Translations under genes and position numbers: made by a program
Part shown: positions 1 to 7,986 of the stretch, piece by piece
How positions within the stretch are numbered: position 1 is the first letter of the stretch
How the letters are laid out: every line of letters begins with the position of its first letter
From: Acidobacteriota bacterium
Lineage (GTDB): Bacteria; Acidobacteriota; Aminicenantia; Aminicenantales; Saccharicenantaceae
Assembly: GCA_033549365.1 (NCBI GenBank)
Contig: JAWSUF010000007.1
Location: 83,154-129,890, forward strand
DNA: 46,737 bases
Reading direction: 5' to 3'
Notes under the pieces: generated by a model
The model's input: only the letters and a program-made list of their open reading frames with translations
Database searches by the model: none
What the model was told of the DNA's origin: nothing

Positions 1-35
1 GCCGGGATCAAAATTCTGAACTTGACGGTTGTCAC
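1..35 (-). CDS. N-terminus of a truncated gene, possibly a glycosyltransferase
   Basis: Only the first eleven codons lie inside the window; the gene runs off the left edge. A GTG start at 35-33 opens MTTVKFRILIP, preceded on the minus strand by a strong AGAGGAGG ribosome binding site seven bases away and by a good promoter at 78-107. A basic residue followed by a hydrophobic strand ending in ILIP is how many family 2 glycosyltransferases begin (ILIPAYN-like). The neighbouring genes are for surface glycans, which fits. The product is inferred from very few residues; that a gene starts here is much surer than what it encodes. Confidence 0.5.
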   Translation of the reverse strand, partial: MTTVKFRILIP

Positions 36-77
36 GATCCGACCTCCTCTTCGATGAATCCAAACAGCGGGGATTGA

Positions 78-107
78 ACTATACCACCGCATTTCCCCGG
101 GCGTCAA
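78..107 (-). promoter_or_regulatory. sigma-70-type promoter for the left-edge gene
   Basis: Reading the minus strand, TTGACG (107-102) is followed after 18 bases by TATAGT (83-78). The predicted transcript start is near 71, leaving a leader that contains the AGAGGAGG site in front of the GTG at 35. It separates the left-edge gene from the large membrane protein that ends at 124. Confidence 0.6.
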
Positions 108-123
108 TTTGGAGGAGGATGTC

Positions 124-2235
124 TCAGACCGTCCGGATGACCTTGTAGAGGGCGTAACGGAAATTGGAGAAAGCGAGGTCCAAAGTGTGCGACGGCACGT
201 CTTTGCCGGCCCCCGGATCGCTGCCCCTTGTCCATACCGCGAGGCTCTCCGGCAGGCGTTCGGACCAGATCGACGTATCGACCCGTCTTTTCACCCAGAC
301 ATATCCGACGCCGTACTTGTCGAGAACGTCCCCGGCCTCGGACGGGGCCGCGAAGAACCGGGCGATATCGGCGCGCCGGGCTTCCTGGTGTTCCGGGAGC
401 AGGTGGAAATCGAGGTAGGAGTGGGGGGAGTTGTCCAGAACGACCCTGCGGTCGGAGAAATAGCAGACGAACAGCACGCTCACGCTGTGAAGGACGACGT
501 CTTTCGGATCCGATTGTTCGTTGAGATAGGCTGCAGCCTCGAGGAAGGGGGCCTCCACGATCATGGTTGATGGGTATTTGGATTTCACATGGACGAACTG
601 TGCGGTATTGGGAACGCTCAGCAGAAAAAGGAGCGCTCCCGACACGGCGAACCATCCGGGTTTTTTCCGGAAATTCCGGCCCAACCAGACGGCCGCGTAA
701 AGCAGCACCAGCAGCGAGGCGAGCTTGAACAGGTCCATAAAGATCCAATTCCGGGATCTTTCACCCAGGAAGGGATTGGCAAAGAAAAAGACGACGCAGC
801 TTGCGGCGACCAGAAACCCGATAACCGCCGACATTCGGTCCTCCCGCCGGGAAGCCAGTGTCCGCGCAACCAGCGAGGGCAGGGAGGCCAGTGAAACGCC
901 GAAGGCTCCCAGGAAAAAAACGACGATCGCCGCCAGGGCCAGGATCACCGTTTTCGGATTCAAAGCCGTGAACTTGACAAAGTCGCTCCAAGCCCACGCT
1001 AAGGACATGCTTTTGATGTCCAGCAGAGAAAAGATGATCCAGTTGCTGAACACAATCCTGTAGGTGAACGGAATCCCCCCGATATTGAAAAGATAAGCCG
1101 TGGCCAAAAACGGCGTCGTCGCGGCGGACACGGCGAGAAAGGCCCGCAGGGGAAGCGGGTCCTTCCGTTTCGCAAGATAAAAAACGGCCGTTCCGGCCAA
1201 TGCCCCGAGAACAGGCAGGGCGAAGGGCATTTTGTATCCCGTGACAACGGCCAGGAGGAACGCCGCCGCCGCAACCCAGGAAACCGATCGTGTTTCGAAA
1301 TATTTCAGGAGAGCGAACAAACCCGCAAATAAAATCGCCAAGGCGGGAAGCAACGGGTTTATGGCCGCAAGGTCAAGATAGTAAAAAGAAAAAAACGGCA
1401 TGCCCCAAAGCCCCCCGTAGCCCGAATTTAGGGCGAGAGCCCAACCCAGCCCGCCGCTTCCGAAGAGAACCAATGCCAGTCCAAGAAGCGCGATGCCTCC
1501 GGAACCGCTCCATCGTCTCGCAAAGATGAAAAATGCCAGAAAAAAGACGGCGAAAAAAAAGGTGAGAGTGAAACGGTGGATCAGATCCGGAACGCTCAGG
1601 GCAAGATGCTTGTAGAAAGCCGAAACGAAGAGGTTCATATCATAGTGGTAACTGATGGGCATGCCGGCGGCGAACGGCATCTGGGGAGGGATGGAATGGG
1701 AGAGCTCCCGCACAAGTGCGCTCCGGGTGAATCCATCGTAATACCGCATGTGAAGGCGCTGGGAACCGTCGGGGAGCGTCATCGCATTGCGGTAATTGTC
1801 CGTGACCAGAAGAGCCGTCAGGCCGGCGGCCAGAACGACACAGCCGAGGCCGACGGGAGTGATCCGGAAACGAAAAGCAGACAGGGACGGCGGTGCGGCG
1901 ACGATCCGGGCGATCCAGACAAGACCGGCAAGAACAAGCCAGATCCAGAATATCCACTCTGCGCCCACGATTCCGGCGATCCTGTAAATAAAGGTGCTCG
2001 CCGTCATTCCGAAGATGAGGGCCAACGTGAATCTCTCCAGGCGGCCCGTTTCGAGCTTTGCCAGGGCACATAGGACGGTCCCGGGAACATAAACACCCAC
2101 GAAAAGACCGAGAAGGAACAAGCCGGTGTCGGCCGGAGACACACCGAAGCGGCTCATCATGAGGATGAAACCCACGACGGCGGCGAGAAGGATCCCGACA
2201 AAATGCCCAAGTCCGAAATCAGCGAGTTTCCGCAT
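124..2235 (-). CDS. Large polytopic membrane protein, GT-C glycosyltransferase-like
   Basis: This 703-residue protein has roughly a dozen or more hydrophobic segments spread from residue 8 to about 540, then a soluble C-terminal part of about 150 residues. That layout, with acidic and histidine residues in the first large extracytoplasmic stretch (around 165-200, including YYDGFTR and YHYD), is typical of GT-C membrane glycosyltransferases and of related uncharacterised families that use polyprenyl-linked sugars. The C-terminal part contains a repeated aromatic-rich pattern but no motif I can name. It is divergent from the methyltransferase-GT2-WecDE operon, so a role in surface glycan assembly is likely. 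The start ATG at 2235-2233 follows a promoter at 2260-2287. I cannot assign a substrate or an exact family. Confidence 0.6.
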   Translation of the reverse strand: MRKLADFGLGHFVGILLAAVVGFILMMSRFGVSPADTGLFLLGLFVGVYVPGTVLCALAKLETGRLERFTLALIFGMTASTFIYRIAGIVGAEWIFWIWLVLAGLVWIARIVAAPPSLSAFRFRITPVGLGCVVLAAGLTALLVTDNYRNAMTLPDGSQRLHMRYYDGFTRSALVRELSHSIPPQMPFAAGMPISYHYDMNLFVSAFYKHLALSVPDLIHRFTLTFFFAVFFLAFFIFARRWSGSGGIALLGLALVLFGSGGLGWALALNSGYGGLWGMPFFSFYYLDLAAINPLLPALAILFAGLFALLKYFETRSVSWVAAAAFLLAVVTGYKMPFALPVLGALAGTAVFYLAKRKDPLPLRAFLAVSAATTPFLATAYLFNIGGIPFTYRIVFSNWIIFSLLDIKSMSLAWAWSDFVKFTALNPKTVILALAAIVVFFLGAFGVSLASLPSLVARTLASRREDRMSAVIGFLVAASCVVFFFANPFLGERSRNWIFMDLFKLASLLVLLYAAVWLGRNFRKKPGWFAVSGALLFLLSVPNTAQFVHVKSKYPSTMIVEAPFLEAAAYLNEQSDPKDVVLHSVSVLFVCYFSDRRVVLDNSPHSYLDFHLLPEHQEARRADIARFFAAPSEAGDVLDKYGVGYVWVKRRVDTSIWSERLPESLAVWTRGSDPGAGKDVPSHTLDLAFSNFRYALYKVIRTV

Positions 2236-2259
2236 CCGAAGCCTTTGTTCTTAACGATA

Positions 2260-2287
2260 ATTACACTACGCGGTCCCTTCCTGTCAA
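2260..2287 (-). promoter_or_regulatory. sigma-70-type promoter for the membrane protein
   Basis: On the minus strand a perfect TTGACA (2287-2282) is followed after 16 bases by TGTAAT (2265-2260). The predicted start lies near 2253, about 18 bases before the ATG at 2235. The spacer is one base shorter than optimal. Confidence 0.6.
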
Positions 2288-2392
2288 ACCACACGATTCG
2301 TCATAGAGTCTCCTCAACCGAGGTCGGTCGGGATATCCGTTCGACACCGATGCGCTTTGTTGCGCGAATATTGTAGAATAGCAGGAAGCGAC

Positions 2393-3076
2393 ATGGAATT
2401 GAAAAAAGGACTCCGTGGATTCATGCTGGCCGACCATAGGATCTATGGTTTGTTCAAGAGAATCATCCTGACGCGGAGTTCCGAGCAATACCGTGTGGAC
2501 CAGTTCATCCGCCCCCATCGCGGCGCCAGAATTCTTGATATCGGTTGCGGGACCGCAGATATCCTGGATTTCCTTCCGGAAGTCGAATATGCCGGATTCG
2601 ACCCCAATCCGCGGTATATCGCAGCCGCACGAAGGCGGCACGGCCGCCGGGCGGAGTTCGTCGTCGCTTCGATCGAAGACTATCGTCTTCAGGACCCGGA
2701 AAGCTACGATATTGTATTGGCCGACGGTGTCCTGCACCACCTCGACACGCCGACGGCCGGGCTTCTGATTCAAACGGCGAAGACGGCGTTGAAACCTCAC
2801 GGGATGTTCGTTTCTTTCGACCCGGTCATCCTGGCCCGGCAGCACCCCGTGGCCGGATATCTGATATCCAGGGACAGGGGGCGCAACGTCCGAACCCAGG
2901 AAGGATACGTCAACCTGATCCGGACTCATTTTCCCGTTTGGGAGCTTTTTATCAGTCACGACGCCCTCAGAGTTCCTTACGATCACTGTGTGATCAACGC
3001 CTGGAAAACCCCCCCGGAACATCCGATCCGACCCTTCAGTGGACTTGAAAAGGAAAGGGGGTCTGAGGCAAAATGA
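2393..3076 (+). CDS. SAM-dependent class I methyltransferase
   Basis: The 227-residue protein carries the glycine-rich motif I of class I methyltransferases (ILDIGCGTADIL, about residues 46-57), an acidic residue ending the second strand (FDPN) and the LADGVLHHLD region near residue 115. It transfers a methyl group from S-adenosylmethionine; the acceptor is unknown. I chose the ATG at 2393, which follows AGGAAG, over the upstream TTG at 2357. A TAGAAT box at 2374-2379 suggests a short leader, though no good -35 is visible. Its stop overlaps the start of the GT2 gene (ATGA at 3073-3076), so it belongs with the glycan genes and probably methylates a sugar or lipid carrier product. Confidence 0.8.
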   Translation: MELKKGLRGFMLADHRIYGLFKRIILTRSSEQYRVDQFIRPHRGARILDIGCGTADILDFLPEVEYAGFDPNPRYIAAARRRHGRRAEFVVASIEDYRLQDPESYDIVLADGVLHHLDTPTAGLLIQTAKTALKPHGMFVSFDPVILARQHPVAGYLISRDRGRNVRTQEGYVNLIRTHFPVWELFISHDALRVPYDHCVINAWKTPPEHPIRPFSGLEKERGSEAK

Positions 3077-4041
3077 AGCACGGATCGTTCATGAACAAGC
3101 CGAATCTTTCCGTTGTCGTCCCCGTTTTCGGGGCTGAAGCCTGCCTGCCTTCTCTCCACAAACGATTGAAGGTCGTTCTCGAGCCCTTGTCGAAGGACTT
3201 TGAAATCATCCTTGTCGAGGACGGAGGTCCGGACGCCTCCTGGACGGCCATCGAAGAGATCTGCCGGAAGGATCCGAAAGTGAAGGGCGTCAAGCTCAGC
3301 CGGAATTTCGGCCAGCACGCGGCCATCACGGCCGGCCTCGAACGGGCCGCGGGCGATCGGATCGTCATCATGGACTGCGATCTTCAGGACCGCCCTGAGG
3401 CCATTCCTCTTCTTTACGCCAAAGCCCTCGAAGGTTTCGATGTCGTCCAGGCCCGGCGGACGATCCGCAACGACCGCATCCATCGGAGACTGGCTTCCCG
3501 GGTCTTCTATGCCCTTTTCGGCTATCTGACCGAAACGCGCCAGGACGCCTCGATCGCCAACTTCGGGATTTACTCCCAAAAAGCGATCCGTGCCGTGCTC
3601 TCGATGCGGGAAACCCTGCGCTATTTTCCGGCCATGATCCGCTGGGTGGGGTTCCGATCGGCCGTTGTCGATGTCGAGCACGGAACGAGCAGCAACCGCC
3701 GGTCCTCCTACACGGTGGGCAAACTCATCCGCCTGGCCTTGGGCGTCGTCATTTCCTTTTCGGAAAAGCCGCTCCGCCTGGTCGTCAAGCTGGGATTCTC
3801 GATTTCGCTCCTGTCCTTTGTCTGGGCCCTGGCCCTGGCCGTGCGAGCGGCCGTCATCCGGCAGAGCGTCGCCGGATGGTCGAGCGTCATCGTCTCCATC
3901 TGGTTTCTCTCGGGACTTATCATCTTCGTGCTGGGCGTCGTCGGCATTTATGTCGGAAAAGTCTTCGAGCAGGTCAAACATCGCCCTCTCTACATCGTGG
4001 AGACATCTCTGAACGCCGGCGGAGACGAAAACCCCTCATGA
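3073..4041 (+). CDS. Family 2 glycosyltransferase, polyprenyl-phosphate sugar type
   Basis: This 322-residue protein has the GT-A fold signature of family 2: a SVVVPVFG strand at residues 13-20, EDGG at 49-52 and the metal-binding DCDLQD at 101-106. After the catalytic domain come two membrane helices (about 235-260 and 272-295). That arrangement is typical of the DPM1/ArnC/GtrB-like transferases that move a sugar from a nucleotide donor to undecaprenyl phosphate. The start ATG overlaps the methyltransferase stop, and the stop overlaps the acetyltransferase start (ATGA at 4038-4041), so the four genes are translationally coupled. The donor may be the 4-acetamido sugar made by the next two genes, but that is inference. 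Confidence 0.85.
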   Translation: MKHGSFMNKPNLSVVVPVFGAEACLPSLHKRLKVVLEPLSKDFEIILVEDGGPDASWTAIEEICRKDPKVKGVKLSRNFGQHAAITAGLERAAGDRIVIMDCDLQDRPEAIPLLYAKALEGFDVVQARRTIRNDRIHRRLASRVFYALFGYLTETRQDASIANFGIYSQKAIRAVLSMRETLRYFPAMIRWVGFRSAVVDVEHGTSSNRRSSYTVGKLIRLALGVVISFSEKPLRLVVKLGFSISLLSFVWALALAVRAAVIRQSVAGWSSVIVSIWFLSGLIIFVLGVVGIYVGKVFEQVKHRPLYIVETSLNAGGDENPS

Positions 4042-4766
4042 CCGAAGTCCGCCTTTTGGATTGGGATTCGCGGTTTTTCGGCATTCCCATCGGCCGGGTC
4101 GACTTCCCGCCGGACCGGCTGAACCCGGGCGCGATCGCCTCCGCCCTGCGCAGTGCGGAGAACATGAAGCTCGCCTGTCTGTATCTCCAAATGCCGTTCG
4201 TGTCGCCCGAAGTCACCGCGTTTTGCGCGCGGCCGGATTTTCTGCTTGTCGACATCAAAACCGTGCTGAGCAAACGTCCGTCTCCCGAAGCTCCTCCGGA
4301 AGAGCCGGGATGGTCCGTCGTCCCGCCCGAGGAGGCCCATCATCCCGTCTTGGAAGACATCACGGAAGCCGTATCGCAGACCAGCCGTTTTCGTTTCGAT
4401 CCCCGTTTCGGCATGGCGGGCGCGACTCGGCTATACCGGACATGGCTCCGGAACTCTCTTGAAGGCGGATTCGTCTCCGATTTCATGGTCGCGACAAAAG
4501 ACGGCCGGGCCGAGGGCTTCATAACGCTGAGAACGAAGGACGGGGCGCCCCACATCGACCTTCTGGGCGTCGCCGGCGAGTCCCGGGGACGCGGAGTCGG
4601 CGGAATGCTGATCCGGGCGGCCGAAGCCCGGGTGAAGACCCGGGGCGCCGGCCGCCTCAATGTGGTCACCCAGGGCCACAACATCGCCGCCCTGAGGACC
4701 TACCAGGCCGCCGGATTCCGGATCGTCTCCCAGAATCTGTTTTACCACGTCTGGGTCGAGCCGTGA
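4038..4766 (+). CDS. wecD: GNAT acetyltransferase, WecD-like (dTDP-Fuc4N acetylation)
   Basis: The 242-residue protein starts LLDWDSRFFG, the typical N-terminus of WecD/RffC, and ends in a GNAT domain whose acetyl-CoA loop ESRGRGVGGM is at residues 181-190, followed by NIAALRTYQAAGF near 215-227. WecD acetylates the 4-amino group of dTDP-4-amino-4,6-dideoxygalactose to give dTDP-Fuc4NAc. The adjoining transaminase is a close WecE relative, and the same two genes are neighbours in the enterobacterial common antigen cluster, which supports the assignment. The start is the ATG overlapping the GT2 stop; a longer reading from 3876 would run through the GT2 coding region and is not credible. Confidence 0.8.
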   Translation: MTEVRLLDWDSRFFGIPIGRVDFPPDRLNPGAIASALRSAENMKLACLYLQMPFVSPEVTAFCARPDFLLVDIKTVLSKRPSPEAPPEEPGWSVVPPEEAHHPVLEDITEAVSQTSRFRFDPRFGMAGATRLYRTWLRNSLEGGFVSDFMVATKDGRAEGFITLRTKDGAPHIDLLGVAGESRGRGVGGMLIRAAEARVKTRGAGRLNVVTQGHNIAALRTYQAAGFRIVSQNLFYHVWVEP

Positions 4767-5899
4767 TCAAAATTCCCTTCAACCGCCCCCATCTCTTCGG
4801 AAACGAGCTTCTCTATATGCAACAGGCCGTCGAGGCGGGGCACATTTCGGGCGACGGCGTTTTCACCCGGAGATGCCGGGAGTTTCTGGAACAGCGCTAC
4901 GGCGTCTCCAGGGTTCTGCTGACGGCGTCGGGCACGGCCGCCCTGGAGATGGCCGCCCTTCTCTGCCGGATCGGACCCGGCGACGAGGTCATCCTGCCGG
5001 CATTCACCTTCGTCTCGACGGCCAACGCCTTCGTCCTCAGAGGAGCGAAACCCGTCTTCGTCGATATCCGTCCTGACACTCTGAACATGGACGAAGCCTG
5101 TGTCGACGCCGCCGCCGGGCCGAAGACCCGGGTCATCGTTCCCGTCCATTACGGCGGCACGGCCTGCGAAATGGACGCCGTCGAACACATCGCCCGGCGC
5201 TGCGGCGCCGCCGTCGTCGAGGACGCCGCCCAGGCCATCGAGGCCCGTTATCGCGACCGGCCCCTGGGAACCCTGGGCCCGCTCGGCGCCCTGAGTTTCC
5301 ACGAAACAAAGAACGTCTCCTGCGGCGAAGGCGGCGCCCTGTTCATCAACGATCCGGCCTTCATCGAAAGGGCCGAAATTCTCCGGGAAAAAGGGACGGA
5401 CCGGAGCAAATTCTTCCGGGGCGAGGTCGACAAGTACACCTGGGTGGACATCGGATCGTCCTTCCTGCCGTCCGATCTTCAGGCGGCCTTTCTCCTGGCT
5501 CAGCTCGAAAACCTGGATATCGCCATGGACCGCCGCCGCCGGATTTATGAAATCTACCGGGAGGCTCTCGTCCCCCTGGAGTCGGCGGGTTCGGTGAAAC
5601 TTCCCGTCATTCCCGGCCATTGCCGGAGCAATTATCATCTGTTTTATCTTCTCTGCGAAACGGAAAAGGTCCGCGATGCGCTTTTGGCCTTTCTCAAAAC
5701 GCGGGGCATTCTGGCCGTTTTTCATTACCTGCCCCTGCATCTTTCCCCGATGGGCCGGACGTTCGGCGGCCGCGAAAATCAATGTCCGGTGGCGGAGTCC
5801 GTGAGCTGCAGACTGATCCGCCTTCCCTTTTACAACGATCTGTCGCCGGAGGATCAGGACACCGTCATCCGCGGCGTCCGGGATTTCTTCGCCCGATAG
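4763..5899 (+). CDS. wecE: dTDP-4-amino-4,6-dideoxygalactose transaminase
   Basis: The 378-residue protein is a PLP-dependent sugar aminotransferase of the DegT/DnrJ/EryC1 family. The phosphate-binding SGTAALEMAALL (56-67), the cofactor aspartate in VVEDAAQ (D154) and the Schiff-base lysine in SFHETKN (K183) are all present. The stretches FTRRCREFLEQRYG, FTFVSTANAFVLRGAK and FVDIRPDT closely resemble enterobacterial WecE/RffA, which converts dTDP-4-keto-6-deoxyglucose to dTDP-Fuc4N using glutamate. The GTG start overlaps the previous stop (GTGA at 4763-4766). It is the last gene of the four-gene glycan operon. The rmlA/rmlB genes that would supply the substrate are not in the window. Confidence 0.88.
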   Translation: MIKIPFNRPHLFGNELLYMQQAVEAGHISGDGVFTRRCREFLEQRYGVSRVLLTASGTAALEMAALLCRIGPGDEVILPAFTFVSTANAFVLRGAKPVFVDIRPDTLNMDEACVDAAAGPKTRVIVPVHYGGTACEMDAVEHIARRCGAAVVEDAAQAIEARYRDRPLGTLGPLGALSFHETKNVSCGEGGALFINDPAFIERAEILREKGTDRSKFFRGEVDKYTWVDIGSSFLPSDLQAAFLLAQLENLDIAMDRRRRIYEIYREALVPLESAGSVKLPVIPGHCRSNYHLFYLLCETEKVRDALLAFLKTRGILAVFHYLPLHLSPMGRTFGGRENQCPVAESVSCRLIRLPFYNDLSPEDQDTVIRGVRDFFAR

Positions 5900-5910
5900 C
5901 GACCGTCGCC

Positions 5911-5939
5911 TTGACACATGAGGGACACGGGCCTAAACT
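5911..5939 (+). promoter_or_regulatory. sigma-70-type promoter of porGDAB
   Basis: TTGACA (5911-5916) and TAAACT (5934-5939) are separated by 17 bases. The predicted start is near 5946, giving a 25-base leader with an AAAAGGAG ribosome binding site at 5957-5964 in front of the porG ATG at 5971. The promoter lies only 12 bases past the wecE stop and marks a separate transcription unit. Confidence 0.75.
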
Positions 5940-5970
5940 GTCCCCTTACTCTTCCCAAAAGGAGCCGAGC

Positions 5971-6525
5971 ATGACCGAAATCCGTTTCCACGGCCGCGGC
6001 GGTCAGGGCACCGTCGTCGCCTCGAAAATCCTGGCCGACGCCATCGCCGCCGAGGGCAACTACGTCCAGGCCTACCCCGAGTTCGGTGTGGAACGGCGGG
6101 GTTCTCCCGTCGTCGCCTTCATCCGCATCGACACCACGCCGATCTACGACAAAAGCCGGATCTACGCGCCCGGCCATGTCGTCGTCGTCGACCCGACCCT
6201 TGTCGACGCCGTCGACGTCACCGAGGGCCTCCGGGACGGCGGGACGATCATCGTCAACAGCGACCGCAAACCCTCGGACTTCAAGTTCCCCGAAAAATTC
6301 AAGGTTCGAACCATCAACGCCACCGAAATCGCCGTCCGGAACAAACTGGGCAGCCTGGCCGCCCCCATTGTCAACACGGCCATCATCGGCGCCGTCATCC
6401 GCTTTCTCGGCCTGACCCAACTCGAATCCCTCGTCCAAGCCATCCAGGAAGGCATCCCCATCAAGCCGGAGGACAACGTGAAGGCCGCCCGGGAGGCCTA
6501 CGAACAGGCGGGACAGGAGGCCTGA
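5971..6525 (+). CDS. porG: Pyruvate:ferredoxin oxidoreductase, gamma subunit
   Basis: The 184-residue protein opens with EIRFHGRGGQGTVVAS, the gamma-subunit signature of 2-oxoacid:ferredoxin oxidoreductases, followed by YPEFGVERRGSPV near residues 31-43. In the four-subunit enzymes this chain supports the TPP-containing catalytic core that oxidises pyruvate to acetyl-CoA and CO2 and reduces ferredoxin in the cytoplasm. The start follows AAAAGGAG at 5957-5964; an upstream reading from 5620 lies within wecE and has no ribosome binding site. It is first in the gamma-delta-alpha-beta order seen in anaerobes and archaea, five bases before porD. Confidence 0.92.
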   Translation: MTEIRFHGRGGQGTVVASKILADAIAAEGNYVQAYPEFGVERRGSPVVAFIRIDTTPIYDKSRIYAPGHVVVVDPTLVDAVDVTEGLRDGGTIIVNSDRKPSDFKFPEKFKVRTINATEIAVRNKLGSLAAPIVNTAIIGAVIRFLGLTQLESLVQAIQEGIPIKPEDNVKAAREAYEQAGQEA

Positions 6526-6529
6526 CGCC

Positions 6530-6835
6530 ATGAAATTCGAAAATCGAAAATCCGCGCAGCGGGTCGTATTCAAGTCGGAAAAGGACATGGCCCCCCTCGT
6601 CGTCTCCGTCGGCTCCCAATCCTTCAACAAGACCGGCGCCTGGCGGAACATCCGTCCCGTCGTCGAGCGCGAAAACTGCCTGCAGTGCGGCATCTGCTGG
6701 AAATTCTGTCCCGAACCGGCCATCCTCATCGAGGACGAATTTCCCGTGATCGATTACGACTTCTGCAAGGGCTGCGGGATCTGCGCCGAGGAATGCCCGG
6801 CCAAGTGCATCGTCATGGTCGAGGAGGAGAAATGA
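6530..6835 (+). CDS. porD: Pyruvate:ferredoxin oxidoreductase, delta subunit (2x 4Fe-4S)
   Basis: This 101-residue ferredoxin-like subunit holds two complete CxxCxxCxxxCP motifs: C50, C53, C56, C60 and C79, C82, C85, C89. Each binds one 4Fe-4S cluster. It passes electrons from the beta-subunit cluster to external ferredoxin. The roughly 45-residue N-terminal extension before the first cysteine is usual for PorD. The ATG at 6530 is five bases after porG, and the stop overlaps the porA start (ATGA at 6832-6835), with GAGGAG inside the porD end serving as the porA ribosome binding site. Confidence 0.93.
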   Translation: MKFENRKSAQRVVFKSEKDMAPLVVSVGSQSFNKTGAWRNIRPVVERENCLQCGICWKFCPEPAILIEDEFPVIDYDFCKGCGICAEECPAKCIVMVEEEK

Positions 6836-7986
6836 GAAAGGTCATCATGGGGAACCACGCCCTGTCCTACGGGGCGCTTCTGGCCCGATCCCAGGTCATC
6901 GCCGCCTATCCCATCACCCCTCAGACCCAGGTCGTCGAGCTGCTCTCCGAAATGTGCGCCGACAAGCGCCTGGACGCCAAGTTCATCAAGGTCGAGTCCG
7001 AACATTCGGCCATGGCCGCCTGCATCGCGGCGTCGGCCGCCGGCGCCCGGACGTTCACGGCCACCTCCGCCCAGGGCCTGGCCCTGATGCACGAGCTGCT
7101 TCACTGGGCGTCCGGAGGACGCCACCCCGTCGTCATGGGCAACATCAACCGGTCCATGGCTCCGGGCTGGAGCATCTGGACCGATCAGAACGACAGCCTG
7201 TCCCAGCGGGATACCGGATGGATGCAATACTATTGCTCGAGCAACCAGGAGGTTCTGGACACGGTCATCCAGGCCTTCAAGGTTTCCGAACAACTTCTCA
7301 TTCCCAGCATGATTCTTCTTGACGCCTTCGCCTTGTCCCACACCTATGAAGTCGTCGATATCCCCGAGCAGAAGGAGATCGACGCCTATCTCCCGCCGTT
7401 CAAACCCCAAATCCGCCTGACTCCTTCCGAACCCCGCGCCTTCGGCGGCCTGACATCATCGGAACATTATTTCGAGCTTCGCTATAAACTGCAGAAGGAT
7501 ATGGAAATGGCGCCCGCCCTCATCGAGGAAACAGGAGCCGCCTGGGAAAAGAAATTCGGCCGCTGGATGGGACTTGTCGAGGACTACAAGTGCGCCGGCG
7601 CCGATCTCGTTTTTGTGACATCCGGAACGGCCGGTTACACGGCCCGCGTCGCCGTCGACGAACTGAGAAAAGAGGGCATCAAGGCCGGAAACATCCGGGT
7701 CAAGGTTTTTCGCCCCTTCCCCTTCGAGCGGATCCGCGAAATCGCCGGAAAGGCGGCCAAAGTGGCCGTCGTCGACAGGAACATGTCCTACGGCTGCCAC
7801 GGCATTTTCCATCAGGAAGTCAAGTCGGCCCTTTACAGCGGGGATGTCCACCCGCCCGTTTTCGGCTTCGTCGCCGGCCTCGGCGGCCGGGATATCACCC
7901 TGGACTCTTTCCGTGAAATCGCCGCCCACACGCTCTCCCACAAACGGCCCGAAGACGACATCGTCTGGATTGGAGTGAAGAAATGA
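6832..7986 (+). CDS. porA: Pyruvate:ferredoxin oxidoreductase, alpha subunit
   Basis: The 384-residue protein has the alpha-subunit marks YPITPQTQVVELL near residues 24-36, the conserved E in VESEHSAMAAC and the pyrimidine-domain stretch TATSAQGLALMHELL. It pairs with PorB to form the thiamine-diphosphate site; the alpha chain supplies residues that bind the substrate carboxylate and, in many family members, coenzyme A. I place the start at the ATG overlapping the porD stop; a longer reading from 6685 would cover porD. The resemblance through DQNDSLSQRDTGWMQYY is to pyruvate rather than oxoglutarate enzymes, though substrate choice is an inference from memory of the families. Confidence 0.92.
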   Translation: MRKVIMGNHALSYGALLARSQVIAAYPITPQTQVVELLSEMCADKRLDAKFIKVESEHSAMAACIAASAAGARTFTATSAQGLALMHELLHWASGGRHPVVMGNINRSMAPGWSIWTDQNDSLSQRDTGWMQYYCSSNQEVLDTVIQAFKVSEQLLIPSMILLDAFALSHTYEVVDIPEQKEIDAYLPPFKPQIRLTPSEPRAFGGLTSSEHYFELRYKLQKDMEMAPALIEETGAAWEKKFGRWMGLVEDYKCAGADLVFVTSGTAGYTARVAVDELRKEGIKAGNIRVKVFRPFPFERIREIAGKAAKVAVVDRNMSYGCHGIFHQEVKSALYSGDVHPPVFGFVAGLGGRDITLDSFREIAAHTLSHKRPEDDIVWIGVKK

